This document shows, in pieces, positions 19,030 through 27,259 of a DNA stretch of 45,108 nt. Below the pieces are notes generated by a model that saw nothing but the letters and a program-made list of their open reading frames with translations, did not search any database and was not told the DNA's origin. The stretch comes from Clostridia bacterium (GTDB lineage: Bacteria; Bacillota; Clostridia; Lachnospirales; Lachnospiraceae): positions 1 through 45,108 of the forward strand of contig QKAS01000015.1 of NCBI GenBank assembly GCA_003246295.1, given 5' to 3'. How positions within the stretch are numbered: position 1 is the stretch's first letter; each line of letters starts with the position of its first letter. The translations under genes and the position numbers were made by a program.

Positions 19030-19371
19030 ATGGATGATAGAAGAAAGACCAAACGTTTGGATTTGGAGTCGAAGTTAAGAGTAAAGCGTCTTGATGGGAG
19101 CGGAGAAGAAGAGGAAGTTTCCATTGATGTGATAGATATTTCTAAAGTTGGAATCGGATTTACCTGTGAACAGGCTTTACAGATTGGTGCAGTCTATGAA
19201 GGCAGTCTTACCTTGTGGACCAAGGAAGTCATAGATGCATTTATTGAAATCGTAAGAATCGAAAAAAGCTCAAGCTATTATATTTATGGTGGTATCTTTA
19301 TCGGAATGCCTGAATCTACAACAAATCGTATCGCAATTTATGATGTGATTCATTCCTTTAATCAGGATTAA
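19030..19371 (+). CDS. PilZ-domain protein (c-di-GMP receptor)
   Basis: A small cytoplasmic protein, 113 residues, consisting of one PilZ domain. Both c-di-GMP contact motifs are intact: RxxxR (Arg5 to Arg9, RKTKR) and D/NxSxxG (Asp36, Ser38, Gly41; DISKVG). With no output domain it probably acts by protein-protein contact, for example on motility or surface behaviour. ATG 19030 lies 7 nt behind GAAAGGGGA. A GTG at 19009 would add a short tail and is the alternative. It lies 97 nt after queA and ends at a strong terminator. Confidence 0.85.
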   Translation: MDDRRKTKRLDLESKLRVKRLDGSGEEEEVSIDVIDISKVGIGFTCEQALQIGAVYEGSLTLWTKEVIDAFIEIVRIEKSSSYYIYGGIFIGMPESTTNRIAIYDVIHSFNQD

Positions 19372-19375
19372 TTTT

Positions 19376-19406
19376 AAGCCTGCAGAATTGTTCTGCAGGC
19401 TTTTTA
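19376..19406. terminator. bidirectional terminator between the PilZ gene and aroA
   Basis: The stem AAGCCTGCAGAA/TTCTGCAGGCTT (12 bp) has loop TTG, followed by TTT. It lies between convergent genes and can serve the pheS-to-PilZ cluster on one strand and the aro operon on the other. Confidence 0.88.
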
Positions 19407-19419
19407 TATGCTGTATTAC

Positions 19420-20697
19420 TTATTGTATCAGAGACTCAAGATCTCTATAATATCCTGGATATGAAATTGAAACACAGTCAGCACCAATAATTTCCAGACG
19501 TGTCTGGGTATTGAGTCCGGCTATGGCAAATGACATTGCAATACGATGATCAAGGTGACTCTCTATGCGGCTTCCGTGAAGCGGATATCCACCTTCAATT
19601 ATCATACCATCATCGGTTCCTTCTATTTTAGCACCCATGGAAGACAGATTTTTGACACAAACATCGATTCTGTTTGACTCTTTTACCTTCAGTTCTTGTG
19701 CATCCTTAATGGTGGTTTTTCCTTTTGCAAAAGCAGCCATGATAGCAATCATCGGAATCTCGTCAATTAATCTTGGAATCAGACTTCCACCGATTTCTAT
19801 TCCATGAAGTTCGCTGGTTGAAACAAGTAGATCTGATACAAGTTCTCCATTTTCGGTTCTTACGTTTTCAAGTTTTAATTTGCCACCCATTTTTTGAATT
19901 ACTTCAATGATACCATCCCTAGTAGGGTTGATCCCAACGTTTTTCACCAGTATCTCTGAATTAGGTGTAATCAATCCAGCAGCTAAAAAATATGCAGCAG
20001 AGGAGATATCGCCGGGGACATCAACCTTTTGTCCAAACAACAGATTACCCGGGAGAACTGAGGCTGTTGTATTGTGTGATGTAACCTGTGCACCAAAATA
20101 ATTTAACATGATTTCAGTATGGTTGCGGCTCAGATATGGTTCAGTCACACTTGTTTCAGAGTCAGCATAAAGCCCTGCAAGCAGAATGGAAGATTTTACC
20201 TGTGCAGAAGCAACAGGTGAAGTATAATGAATACCATGAAGTGGTCGCCCGTGGATATGAAGGGGAGCACATTGATTATTTTGTTCACTTACAATATCTG
20301 CACCCATTTGTGAAAGAGGATCAATAATACGCCCCATTGGACGTTTTTGAATAGATTCATCACCAGTCAGATGCACATCGAAATCCTGAGCAGAAAGAAT
20401 TCCTGTAATCAGGCGGGTAGTCGTTCCGCTGTTTCCGGTATCCAGAATCGAATGAGGCATACTCAGCCCGTGAAGTCCCTTTCCATGAATTCTGATGATG
20501 GAATCTTTTTCCTCAATATAAATACCCAGCTTTCGAAAACAATCGATTGTGGAAAGACAATCAGCACCACGTAGAAAATTAGTAACCTCAGTAACACCTT
20601 CTGCTATAGAACCAAACATAACAGCACGGTGGGAAATAGATTTGTCGCCAGGAACTGTAATAATTCCCTTTAGGCTATTCACAGGATTGATAAACAT
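19420..20697 (-). CDS. aroA: 3-phosphoshikimate 1-carboxyvinyltransferase (EPSP synthase)
   Basis: Joins phosphoenolpyruvate and shikimate-3-phosphate in the shikimate pathway; 425 residues, full length. Conserved segments are VPGDKSISHRAVMFGSIAEG (PEP and shikimate site, first 35 residues), LDTGNSGTTTRLITG, QKRPMGRIIDPL, KSSILLAGLYA, LIDEIPMIAIMAAFAKG and KVKESNRIDV. The start at 20697 has GGAGG on the minus strand and lies 12 nt after the tyrA stop. It is the last gene of a three-gene aromatic operon. Confidence 0.96.
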   Translation of the reverse strand: MFINPVNSLKGIITVPGDKSISHRAVMFGSIAEGVTEVTNFLRGADCLSTIDCFRKLGIYIEEKDSIIRIHGKGLHGLSMPHSILDTGNSGTTTRLITGILSAQDFDVHLTGDESIQKRPMGRIIDPLSQMGADIVSEQNNQCAPLHIHGRPLHGIHYTSPVASAQVKSSILLAGLYADSETSVTEPYLSRNHTEIMLNYFGAQVTSHNTTASVLPGNLLFGQKVDVPGDISSAAYFLAAGLITPNSEILVKNVGINPTRDGIIEVIQKMGGKLKLENVRTENGELVSDLLVSTSELHGIEIGGSLIPRLIDEIPMIAIMAAFAKGKTTIKDAQELKVKESNRIDVCVKNLSSMGAKIEGTDDGMIIEGGYPLHGSRIESHLDHRIAMSFAIAGLNTQTRLEIIGADCVSISYPGYYRDLESLIQ

Positions 20698-20709
20698 AAT
20701 GCCTCCAAT

Positions 20710-21819
20710 TTATTTATTTGCGATAGGGATGACGTGATAACCAGACTCATTTAACACATGAGTAGCCTGGTAAGAAGCACGTTCATCGTAAAATTCAATT
20801 CTTAATGCACCTTCTTCAAATTCTCTGTTATGAACAATTCCAATATTCTTGATACTGATGGAATGCGATGCCAGTATAGTAGCAATAGAAGCAATAATAC
20901 CTGTTTTATCGGGAATATCAACGTAGATTAAAGGAATCTTCTTGATTGGACCAGAGGCGGTATCTGCAAGCGTATTCCGATACTCACATGCTTCTGAAAA
21001 AAAATGGTAAAGAGCCTCTTCATCATGATCCTGAATTGTATGCATAATATCAACAAGAGAATGAATATAATCATGTAACAAATGGATGATGTTCTCTTTA
21101 TTAGATAGTGTAATCTGCTTCCACATATCGGAAGAAGAGGATGCAATTCGTGTAATATCTTTAAATCCGCCAGCTGCGATGGTTTTCATGATATGTGTTT
21201 CATTATCAGAATTACTGACGAGATTCACAAGAGAAGAAGCAATGATGTGTGGAAGGTGACTGATTGCAGCAGTGACATAGTCATGTTCCTGAAAAGAAAG
21301 AATGAGAGGAATCGCGCCTATCTGCTGAACCAACTCTTTATAATGGACAATCATAGATTGTGGTACGCTAGAAGTAGGTGTCAAAATATAGAATGCATTT
21401 TCTAATAGACGGTCAGTTGCATTATGGAATCCTGTTTTTTCACTTCCAGCCATAGGATGTCCACCGATAAAGCAATGATCAAGACCTGCGTTTGAGATTG
21501 CATCATGGATTTCGGACTTTACACTCCCGACATCAGTAAGAATACACTGATCTGATAAAATTCGACTAAGTTCACCTAAATTTTGATTGTTGCATGCAAC
21601 TGGAGCACATAAAAACAGAAAGGAACAATCTGAAAATGCCGCATCAATCTGATGCACAGCCTGATCAATGGTTCCTTCTGTAAGAGCAGCCTCTAGTGTA
21701 GATTCATTTGTATCATATGCGATTAAGTTTATATTGTCCTGAAAAGTGTTTTTTAGGGACTTGGCAATAGAACCACCAATCAATCCAAGCCCTATAAAAC
21801 CAATGGTTTGTTTTTTCAT
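20710..21819 (-). CDS. tyrA: prephenate dehydrogenase with C-terminal ACT domain
   Basis: Oxidatively decarboxylates prephenate to 4-hydroxyphenylpyruvate, the tyrosine-specific step; 369 residues. The N-terminal Rossmann motif is GFIGLGLIGGSIAKSL. The conserved active-site segment is FIGGHPMAGSEKTG. A helical dimerisation domain follows, and then a C-terminal ACT domain (about 293-369; YVDIPDKTGIIASIATIL), which usually gives feedback inhibition by tyrosine. It starts 16 nt after aroF ends and is followed at once by aroA. Confidence 0.94.
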   Translation of the reverse strand: MKKQTIGFIGLGLIGGSIAKSLKNTFQDNINLIAYDTNESTLEAALTEGTIDQAVHQIDAAFSDCSFLFLCAPVACNNQNLGELSRILSDQCILTDVGSVKSEIHDAISNAGLDHCFIGGHPMAGSEKTGFHNATDRLLENAFYILTPTSSVPQSMIVHYKELVQQIGAIPLILSFQEHDYVTAAISHLPHIIASSLVNLVSNSDNETHIMKTIAAGGFKDITRIASSSSDMWKQITLSNKENIIHLLHDYIHSLVDIMHTIQDHDEEALYHFFSEACEYRNTLADTASGPIKKIPLIYVDIPDKTGIIASIATILASHSISIKNIGIVHNREFEEGALRIEFYDERASYQATHVLNESGYHVIPIANK

Positions 21820-21835
21820 AAGGTTTCCATTTTCG

Positions 21836-22849
21836 TTAGAATTTACGTCCTACAAGTTGCGCGAATGGATGAAGTTCCTCACACAGTTTATAAAACTTTT
21901 TGAAAGTTAAGGACTGCGGACCATCAGAAAGTGCATTTGCAGGATCGTTATGAATTTCTATCATCAATCCATCAGCGTCGCATGCAACAGCAGCTTTTGC
22001 CATAGAAGGTACATATCTGTAAGAACCAGTTGAATGAGAGGGATCTACAATAATTGGCAGATGCGTTTTTTCTTTTAATACAGGAACTGCACTTAAATCA
22101 AGGGTGTTTCTTGTTGCAGTCTCATATGTTCTGATACCTCTTTCACATAATACTACATTTGGATTGCCTTCTGCAATAATATATTCAGCAGCATTTAACC
22201 ATTCGTCAATCGTTGCACACAGACCCCGTTTTAGCAGTACAGGAAGACCAGAACGGCCGGCTTCTTTTAATAAGTAAAAGTTCTGCATATTTCTTGCGCC
22301 AATCTGTATCATATCAACATATTTTACGGCAGCATTAATAGCTTCGTGACTGACAACTTCACAAATCGTGGCAAGTCCAGTTTCTTCCTGGGCAATTTTC
22401 ATAAATGCTAAACCTTCTTCTTCAAGACCCTGAAAAGCATAAGGAGAAGTTCTGGGTTTGTATGCGCCGCCGCGTAAAATATTTGCACCACCCTGTTTTG
22501 CTGCATGGGCAATGCTTAACAGCTGTTCCCTGGTTTCGACGGCACATGGTCCGGCCATAATCGTGAGTGTGCCTGGCCCTATCGTCGTATTTCCAACTTT
22601 TACAGTTGTGGGTTCCGGGTGGAACTGTTTATTGCTGAGTTTATAACTTTCTGTGACAGGTACGATTTTATGGACGTCCTTAAAACTCATAATATTTTCA
22701 GCGGCTAGTTTTGATTTATCGCCGACGATACCGATAATGGTTACTTCGGTACCTTTGGAAAGGTGAGCCTGAAGTCCATTTCCTTCAATATATTGGATGA
22801 TAGAGTGAATACTCTCATCAGCTGCATTTGGTTTCATTACAATTATCAT
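21836..22849 (-). CDS. aroF: 3-deoxy-7-phosphoheptulonate synthase (DAHP synthase)
   Basis: First enzyme of the shikimate pathway, condensing PEP with erythrose-4-phosphate. It is a type I-beta enzyme of 337 residues: a ferredoxin-like N-terminal regulatory module (about 1-70) and a TIM barrel. Active-site motifs are KPRTSPYAFQGLEEEGL, IGARNMQNF, LLKRGLCATIDEW and IVDPSHSTGSY. The start at 22849 has AAAGGAGA upstream on the minus strand. The frame extends further upstream to 22915, but that part overlaps the promoter and lacks a ribosome binding site. First gene of aroF-tyrA-aroA. Confidence 0.95.
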   Translation of the reverse strand: MIIVMKPNAADESIHSIIQYIEGNGLQAHLSKGTEVTIIGIVGDKSKLAAENIMSFKDVHKIVPVTESYKLSNKQFHPEPTTVKVGNTTIGPGTLTIMAGPCAVETREQLLSIAHAAKQGGANILRGGAYKPRTSPYAFQGLEEEGLAFMKIAQEETGLATICEVVSHEAINAAVKYVDMIQIGARNMQNFYLLKEAGRSGLPVLLKRGLCATIDEWLNAAEYIIAEGNPNVVLCERGIRTYETATRNTLDLSAVPVLKEKTHLPIIVDPSHSTGSYRYVPSMAKAAVACDADGLMIEIHNDPANALSDGPQSLTFKKFYKLCEELHPFAQLVGRKF

Positions 22850-22905
22850 TAGAATCTCCTTTATCCCCGAATACAGGGCAAACAATAAACAAATATGTCC
22901 TACAC

Positions 22906-22934
22906 AATATAGCACTTCAACGTGCGAAAGTCAA
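22906..22934 (-). promoter_or_regulatory. promoter of the aroF-tyrA-aroA operon
   Basis: On the minus strand TTGACT (22934-22929), 17 bp, TATATT (22911-22906). A 10-bp direct repeat (GAAAGTCAAA on the plus strand, 22926-22935 and 22943-22952) overlaps the -35 with 17-bp spacing. It may be a regulator site. No T-box or peptide-type attenuator is visible in the short leader. Confidence 0.65.
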
Positions 22935-22980
22935 ATGGTATTGAAAGTCAAAAAAGAATTGTTACAAATGTCAAAATCTC

Positions 22981-23009
22981 TTGTATTAATAGTGATAATT
23001 TAGTAAAAT
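22981..23009 (+). promoter_or_regulatory. promoter of the EF-G-like gene
   Basis: TTGTAT (22981-22986), 17 bp, TAAAAT (23004-23009). The leader of about 80 nt ends in a strong CGGAGGAATTGAT ribosome binding site. It is divergent from the aroF promoter. Confidence 0.6.
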
Positions 23010-23094
23010 ATACCTAAGGATAAATATAAAATGAATGAAAAAACTTATTTTTGCAAAAATTTATCCAAAAACTACATAATACGGAGGAATTGAT

Positions 23095-25185
23095 ATGAAT
23101 GTTTACACAACTGACAAAATTCGTAACGTTGTTTTGCTTGGACATGGCGGCTGCGGTAAAACCAGTTTAGTGGAAGCGATGGCATATTTATCAGGCATTA
23201 CTTCAAGAATGGGTAAAATTACTGATGGCAATACCGTAAGCGATTATGGAAAAGAAGAACAGAAGCGCCAATTTTCAATTAGCACCTCCATCGTTCCGAT
23301 AGAATGGTCTGGAACTAAGATTAATATACTTGATACGCCTGGTTATTTTGATTTTGTAGGTGAAGTAGAAGAAGCAGTTTCTGCTGCTGACTGTGCAATT
23401 ATTGTTGTTTCAGGAAAAGCTGGAATAGAAGTGGGAACCCATAAAGCATGGGAAATTTGTGAGAAATACAAACTGCCGCGTATGGTATATGTTGCAGATA
23501 TGGATATAGACAATGCTTCATTTAGACAGATTGTTGAAGAAATGACAGCATTATATGGTAAGAAAATGGCACCTTTTCATTTACCAATCAGAGAGAATGA
23601 AAAGTTTGTTGGATATATCAATGTCATTCAGGAGAATGGATTCCGTTGGGAAGGCAAAGAAGTTGTTGAGTGTGAGATTCCTTCCTACAACGAACCAAAT
23701 CTTCAAATCTGCAGAGATGTCCTGATGGAAGCAGTTGCAGAGACAAGTGAAGAAATGATGGAAAGATATTTTGGGGGAGAAACATTCTCTGAAGAAGAAA
23801 TTCGTTCAGCCCTTAGAAATAATGTTATGGAAGGTACGATAGTTCCTATGACAATGGGGTCAAGCCTGTTATGTCAGGGTATGTTTACTTTGCTCGATGA
23901 TATTGTGAAGTACATGCCAAGTCCTGAAAACAAGAAAAAAGCAGGTGTAAATACAAAAACCAATGATATTTTTGAAGCAAATTATGATTTTTCAAAAGCA
24001 AAATCTGCATTCATATTTAAAACAATAGTAGACCCTTTCATTGGTAAATATTCTCTGATAAAAGTATGCTCAGGCGTTCTGAAAGTGGATGATATGATTT
24101 ATAATGATACTTCAGAATCAGAAGAGAGAATCAATAAGTTATATGTGCTTCAGGGAAATAAACCGATTGAAGTAAAAGAATTACATGCTGGTGATATTGG
24201 TGCACTTGCCAAATTATCAGATGCACATACTGGAGATACACTTTCTACGAAGAGTGTTCCAATCAGGTACGGCAAAGCTGAGATTTCCAAACCATATACC
24301 AGTATGCGATTTAAAGCTAAGGAAAAAGGAGAAATTGACAAAGCAGCACAGGCGCTTGCGAAAATTATGAGTGAAGACCTGACCCTGAAAATGGTAAATG
24401 ATGGAGAAAATCGACAATCCCTGTTATTTGGTATGGGTGATCAGCATCTTGAAGTCGTAGCAAGCAGACTTGCAAACGAATATAATGTAGTGATCGAACT
24501 GTCGAAACCAAAAGTTGCCTTTAGAGAGACAATTAAGAAAACAGCAGATGTTGAATATAAATATAAAAAGCAATCAGGCGGACATGGACAGTATGGACAT
24601 GTCAAGATGAAATTTGAACCATCGGGAGAACTTGATAAGCCATATGTTTTTGAACAGATTGTTGTTGGTGGAGCAGTTCCTAAGAACTTTTTCCCCGCAG
24701 TTGAAAAAGGGTTACAGGAATCGTGCGACAAGGGACCGCTTGCAGCATATCCGGTTGTTGGGGTAAAAGGTATCCTGTATGATGGCTCCTATCATCCGGT
24801 TGATTCCTCTGAAATGGCATTCAAGATGGCTACAATTCAGGCATTTAAAAAAGGATTTATGGAAGCACAGCCGATATTAATGGAACCAATTGCTTCTCTT
24901 AAAGTAACAGTACCAGATGCATACACGGGAGACGTTATGGGGGATCTGAATAAGCGTCGCGGACGTGTTCTTGGTATGACACCAGTGATGGGAGGAAAGC
25001 AAGTAGTTGAAGCAGATATTCCAATGATGGCTTTGCATGGATACTGCACAGAACTGAGAGCTATGACAGGTGGACGTGGTGACTATGAATATGAATTTGT
25101 AAGATATGAACAGGCACCATCTGACATACAGGAGAAAGAAGTTGCAGCGAGAGCTTCTAAAGTAGCTGAATCATCAGAAGAGTAA
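23095..25185 (+). CDS. elongation factor G-like translational GTPase
   Basis: A five-domain EF-G paralogue, 696 residues, of the 'elongation factor G-like' group that many Firmicutes carry besides the main fusA. G1 is GHGGCGKTS (16-24). G3 is DTPGY (80-84), with Tyr where canonical EF-G has the catalytic His. G4 is ADMD (134-137) in place of NKxD. The C-terminal domains IV and V are intact (KQSGGHGQYGHVK, RRGRVLGM, LRAMTGGRGDYEYEF). These substitutions suggest altered GTP hydrolysis or nucleotide selectivity and a specialised role. Its exact function is unknown. It is not a ribosomal protection protein as far as I can tell. A dedicated promoter and a strong terminator isolate it. Confidence 0.88.
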   Translation: MNVYTTDKIRNVVLLGHGGCGKTSLVEAMAYLSGITSRMGKITDGNTVSDYGKEEQKRQFSISTSIVPIEWSGTKINILDTPGYFDFVGEVEEAVSAADCAIIVVSGKAGIEVGTHKAWEICEKYKLPRMVYVADMDIDNASFRQIVEEMTALYGKKMAPFHLPIRENEKFVGYINVIQENGFRWEGKEVVECEIPSYNEPNLQICRDVLMEAVAETSEEMMERYFGGETFSEEEIRSALRNNVMEGTIVPMTMGSSLLCQGMFTLLDDIVKYMPSPENKKKAGVNTKTNDIFEANYDFSKAKSAFIFKTIVDPFIGKYSLIKVCSGVLKVDDMIYNDTSESEERINKLYVLQGNKPIEVKELHAGDIGALAKLSDAHTGDTLSTKSVPIRYGKAEISKPYTSMRFKAKEKGEIDKAAQALAKIMSEDLTLKMVNDGENRQSLLFGMGDQHLEVVASRLANEYNVVIELSKPKVAFRETIKKTADVEYKYKKQSGGHGQYGHVKMKFEPSGELDKPYVFEQIVVGGAVPKNFFPAVEKGLQESCDKGPLAAYPVVGVKGILYDGSYHPVDSSEMAFKMATIQAFKKGFMEAQPILMEPIASLKVTVPDAYTGDVMGDLNKRRGRVLGMTPVMGGKQVVEADIPMMALHGYCTELRAMTGGRGDYEYEFVRYEQAPSDIQEKEVAARASKVAESSEE

Positions 25186-25204
25186 TTTGGTTAAGAGCCC
25201 TTAA

Positions 25205-25233
25205 TTGCCAAATACCTCCCTCTGTGCTATTAT
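25205..25233 (+). promoter_or_regulatory. promoter nested in the EF-G-like terminator
   Basis: TTGCCA (25205-25210), 17 bp, TATTAT (25228-25233). Transcription would start near 25240, exactly at the right arm of the terminator hairpin. The new mRNA would then lack the left arm and keep its ribosome binding site free. Confidence 0.55.
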
Positions 25234-25262
25234 GACAACAATAGTACAGAGGGAGGTTTTTT
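25214..25262 (+). terminator. strong terminator whose right arm holds the next gene's ribosome binding site
   Basis: An 18-bp stem: arms 25214-25231 and 25240-25257, one G-U pair, loop ATGACAAC, then a T-run that ends at the start codon of the next gene. The right arm contains GAGGGAGG, the Shine-Dalgarno sequence for ATG 25263. Confidence 0.85.
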
Positions 25263-26891
25263 ATGAAAAAACTTAAGATAGGTGCAGTCATCGCATTACT
25301 CGTAATTGCATGTATTTCATATTATGTTATGCTACCGGCAATTAATATACATTCAACCGGATTCTGGGGATTTCTATTTGCGGTTGTTGCATTGTTTTGT
25401 GCAGCGGCCTTTTTCAGAGACCTAAAAAAACAAGGAGTTACATGGAACAGTGGTGTGATAGAAACCAAAACACTAGCAGTATCCCCCATTGTAAAATTTT
25501 TATTACTTATTTTTGGCGTTTTGCTGGTTATATTTATCATTGGAAGTATTCTGTCATCCCCTTTTATGAATGCATCAAAATATCAGTCGCTGTTGAAAGT
25601 GGAAGAGAGAAATTTTACGGAAGATATCAAAGAGGCTGATTACAAAACAATCCCATTGCTTGATAAATCCTCTGCGTCCATTCTTGGAAATCGAAAAATG
25701 GGAAGCATGGTAGATATGGTGTCCCAGTTTGAAGTCGCTGATGATTATGCGCAGATTAATTATAACGATAAAGCAGTCAGAGTCACTCCGCTTATTTATG
25801 CAAGCGGTATTAAGTGGCTTACGAATCAATCAAAAGGTATACCTGCATATATGCTGATTGATATGACAACGCAGGATACAGAATGTGTCATTTTGGAAGA
25901 GGGAATTAAGTATTCAAAGTCTGAGTTTTTCAACAGAAATATATATAGACATTTAAGATTTCACTATCCTACGTATATCTTTGATGATCAGATTTTCTTT
26001 GAAATTGATGATAACGGTGTTCCGTACTGGGTATGTCCGGTCAAAAAATTCAACATAGGGTTATTTGGTGGACAAACAGTAGGAAATGTAGTTCTCTGTA
26101 ATGCAATTACAGGTGAATGCATAGACTATCCGATTGAAGAGGTTCCACAATGGATTGATAAAGCATATTCAGCAGAACTTCTTGTTCAGTTATATGATTA
26201 TTATGGAATATTAAAGCATGGATATTGGAACAGTGTGCTTGGACAAAAAGATTGTCTGCAGACGACGAATGGTTACAACTATCTGGCTTTAGAAGATGAT
26301 GTCTGGGTCTATACAGGGGTCACATCCGTAAGCGGTGATGAGTCAAATGTTGGGTTTGTACTTATGAACCAGAGGACAATGGAAACCAGATTTTATGAAG
26401 TGGAAGGTGCTATAGAAGATTCTGCGATGTCATCTGCAGAAGGACAGGTTCAGAATCTTGGTTATCGTGCAACATTTCCTTTATTACTTAATATTGCCGG
26501 AGAACCAACCTATTTTATTGCATTAAAAGATGATGCCGGACTCGTGAAAAAATATGCAATGGTAAATGTTCAAAAGTATCAATGGGTTGCAATCGGTGAT
26601 ACGGTAAAAGAATGTAAAAAGGAGTACCAACAGCTTTTAGATACGAACGGAATTGTGAGTTCACAGGCTGGGGTAGGAGAAACGATTACAGGTAAGATTA
26701 CCAGTATTGCTCCTATTGTGATTGAAGGGACAACACATTATTATATCTGTGTGGAAGGATCAGAAGATATTTTTGATATAGATATGACAGATGAAAACCT
26801 AATTCAGATTGTAAGATACGTCATTGGAGATCGGATTACGCTAGAGTTTAATGACGAACTTGGTTTAAATCCTGTTCAAGCAATAAAATAA
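25263..26891 (+). CDS. unknown membrane-anchored protein with large exposed domain
   Basis: I do not recognise the family with certainty. The protein has 542 residues, with three N-terminal hydrophobic spans (about 5-24, 33-52 and 76-98) followed by a soluble region of about 440 residues, probably extracellular. The soluble part is rich in Tyr, Trp and Asp. It contains two stretches that look like beta-meander or PepSY-type folds (around FDDQIFFEIDDNGVPYWVCPV, and again near MNQRTMETRFYEVEGA). It ends in a small OB- or barrel-like segment (ETITGKITSIAPIVIEGTTHYYICV). It starts at ATG 25263 after GAGGGAGG and appears to be a single-gene unit. Homologues probably exist in related gut Clostridia. 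No function is claimed. Confidence 0.8.
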   Translation: MKKLKIGAVIALLVIACISYYVMLPAINIHSTGFWGFLFAVVALFCAAAFFRDLKKQGVTWNSGVIETKTLAVSPIVKFLLLIFGVLLVIFIIGSILSSPFMNASKYQSLLKVEERNFTEDIKEADYKTIPLLDKSSASILGNRKMGSMVDMVSQFEVADDYAQINYNDKAVRVTPLIYASGIKWLTNQSKGIPAYMLIDMTTQDTECVILEEGIKYSKSEFFNRNIYRHLRFHYPTYIFDDQIFFEIDDNGVPYWVCPVKKFNIGLFGGQTVGNVVLCNAITGECIDYPIEEVPQWIDKAYSAELLVQLYDYYGILKHGYWNSVLGQKDCLQTTNGYNYLALEDDVWVYTGVTSVSGDESNVGFVLMNQRTMETRFYEVEGAIEDSAMSSAEGQVQNLGYRATFPLLLNIAGEPTYFIALKDDAGLVKKYAMVNVQKYQWVAIGDTVKECKKEYQQLLDTNGIVSSQAGVGETITGKITSIAPIVIEGTTHYYICVEGSEDIFDIDMTDENLIQIVRYVIGDRITLEFNDELGLNPVQAIK

Positions 26892-26926
26892 ACACTGAAA
26901 TGATCGAACGTGAAATCAAATAACTA

Positions 26927-26955
26927 TTGACAAAGTCAGTCTTGATAGGTAAAAT
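26927..26955 (+). promoter_or_regulatory. promoter of the leuS T-box transcript
   Basis: TTGACA (26927-26932), 17 bp, TAAAAT (26950-26955). A second -10-like TATAAT near 26986 could belong to an alternative start closer to the T-box but has no good -35. Confidence 0.65.
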
Positions 26956-26989
26956 TTACCCTAGTTCATTTAATTTATAATGTAATGAC

Positions 26990-27206
26990 TTTGATAAGGA
27001 GTATTAAGAGCGATACGATACAGAGAGCTGCCGGGTGGTGTGAGGCAGTACGGTAAACTCCCAACTCGCCTTGGAGTCTTTCTGCTGAATCAAACAGGCA
27101 GAAACGGGTATTCCCGTTATAGAATCAGAGTGTGCATGAGAATGCAAATTAGAGTGGTAACGCGGATTAACTTCGTCTCTTGGTGAATGAGAGGCGAAGT
27201 TTTTTA
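26990..27206 (+). promoter_or_regulatory. T-box leader, leucine specifier (CUC)
   Basis: A tRNA-Leu sensing leader. Stem I has AGAGAG (27022-27027), a CTGCC/GGCAG distal helix with the GGGTGGTGTGA loop, and a basal helix AAGAGCGA/TCGCCTT. The specifier loop between them presents CTC at 27058-27060. Stem III is the AACGGG/CCCGTT hairpin at about 27103-27118. The T-box sequence AGAGTGGTAACGCGG lies at 27151-27165, with TGG for the acceptor end. Uncharged tRNA-Leu should permit leuS transcription. Confidence 0.92.
27169..27206 (+). terminator. T-box regulated terminator before leuS
   Basis: The stem AACTTCGTCTCT/AGAGGCGAAGTT (one G-U pair) has loop TGGTGAATG, followed by a T-run. It competes with the antiterminator. 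Confidence 0.9.
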
Positions 27207-27259
27207 TTTTAACAAAACATATTTAACAAAAATTTATTGTTTAAAATGGAGGATAGATT

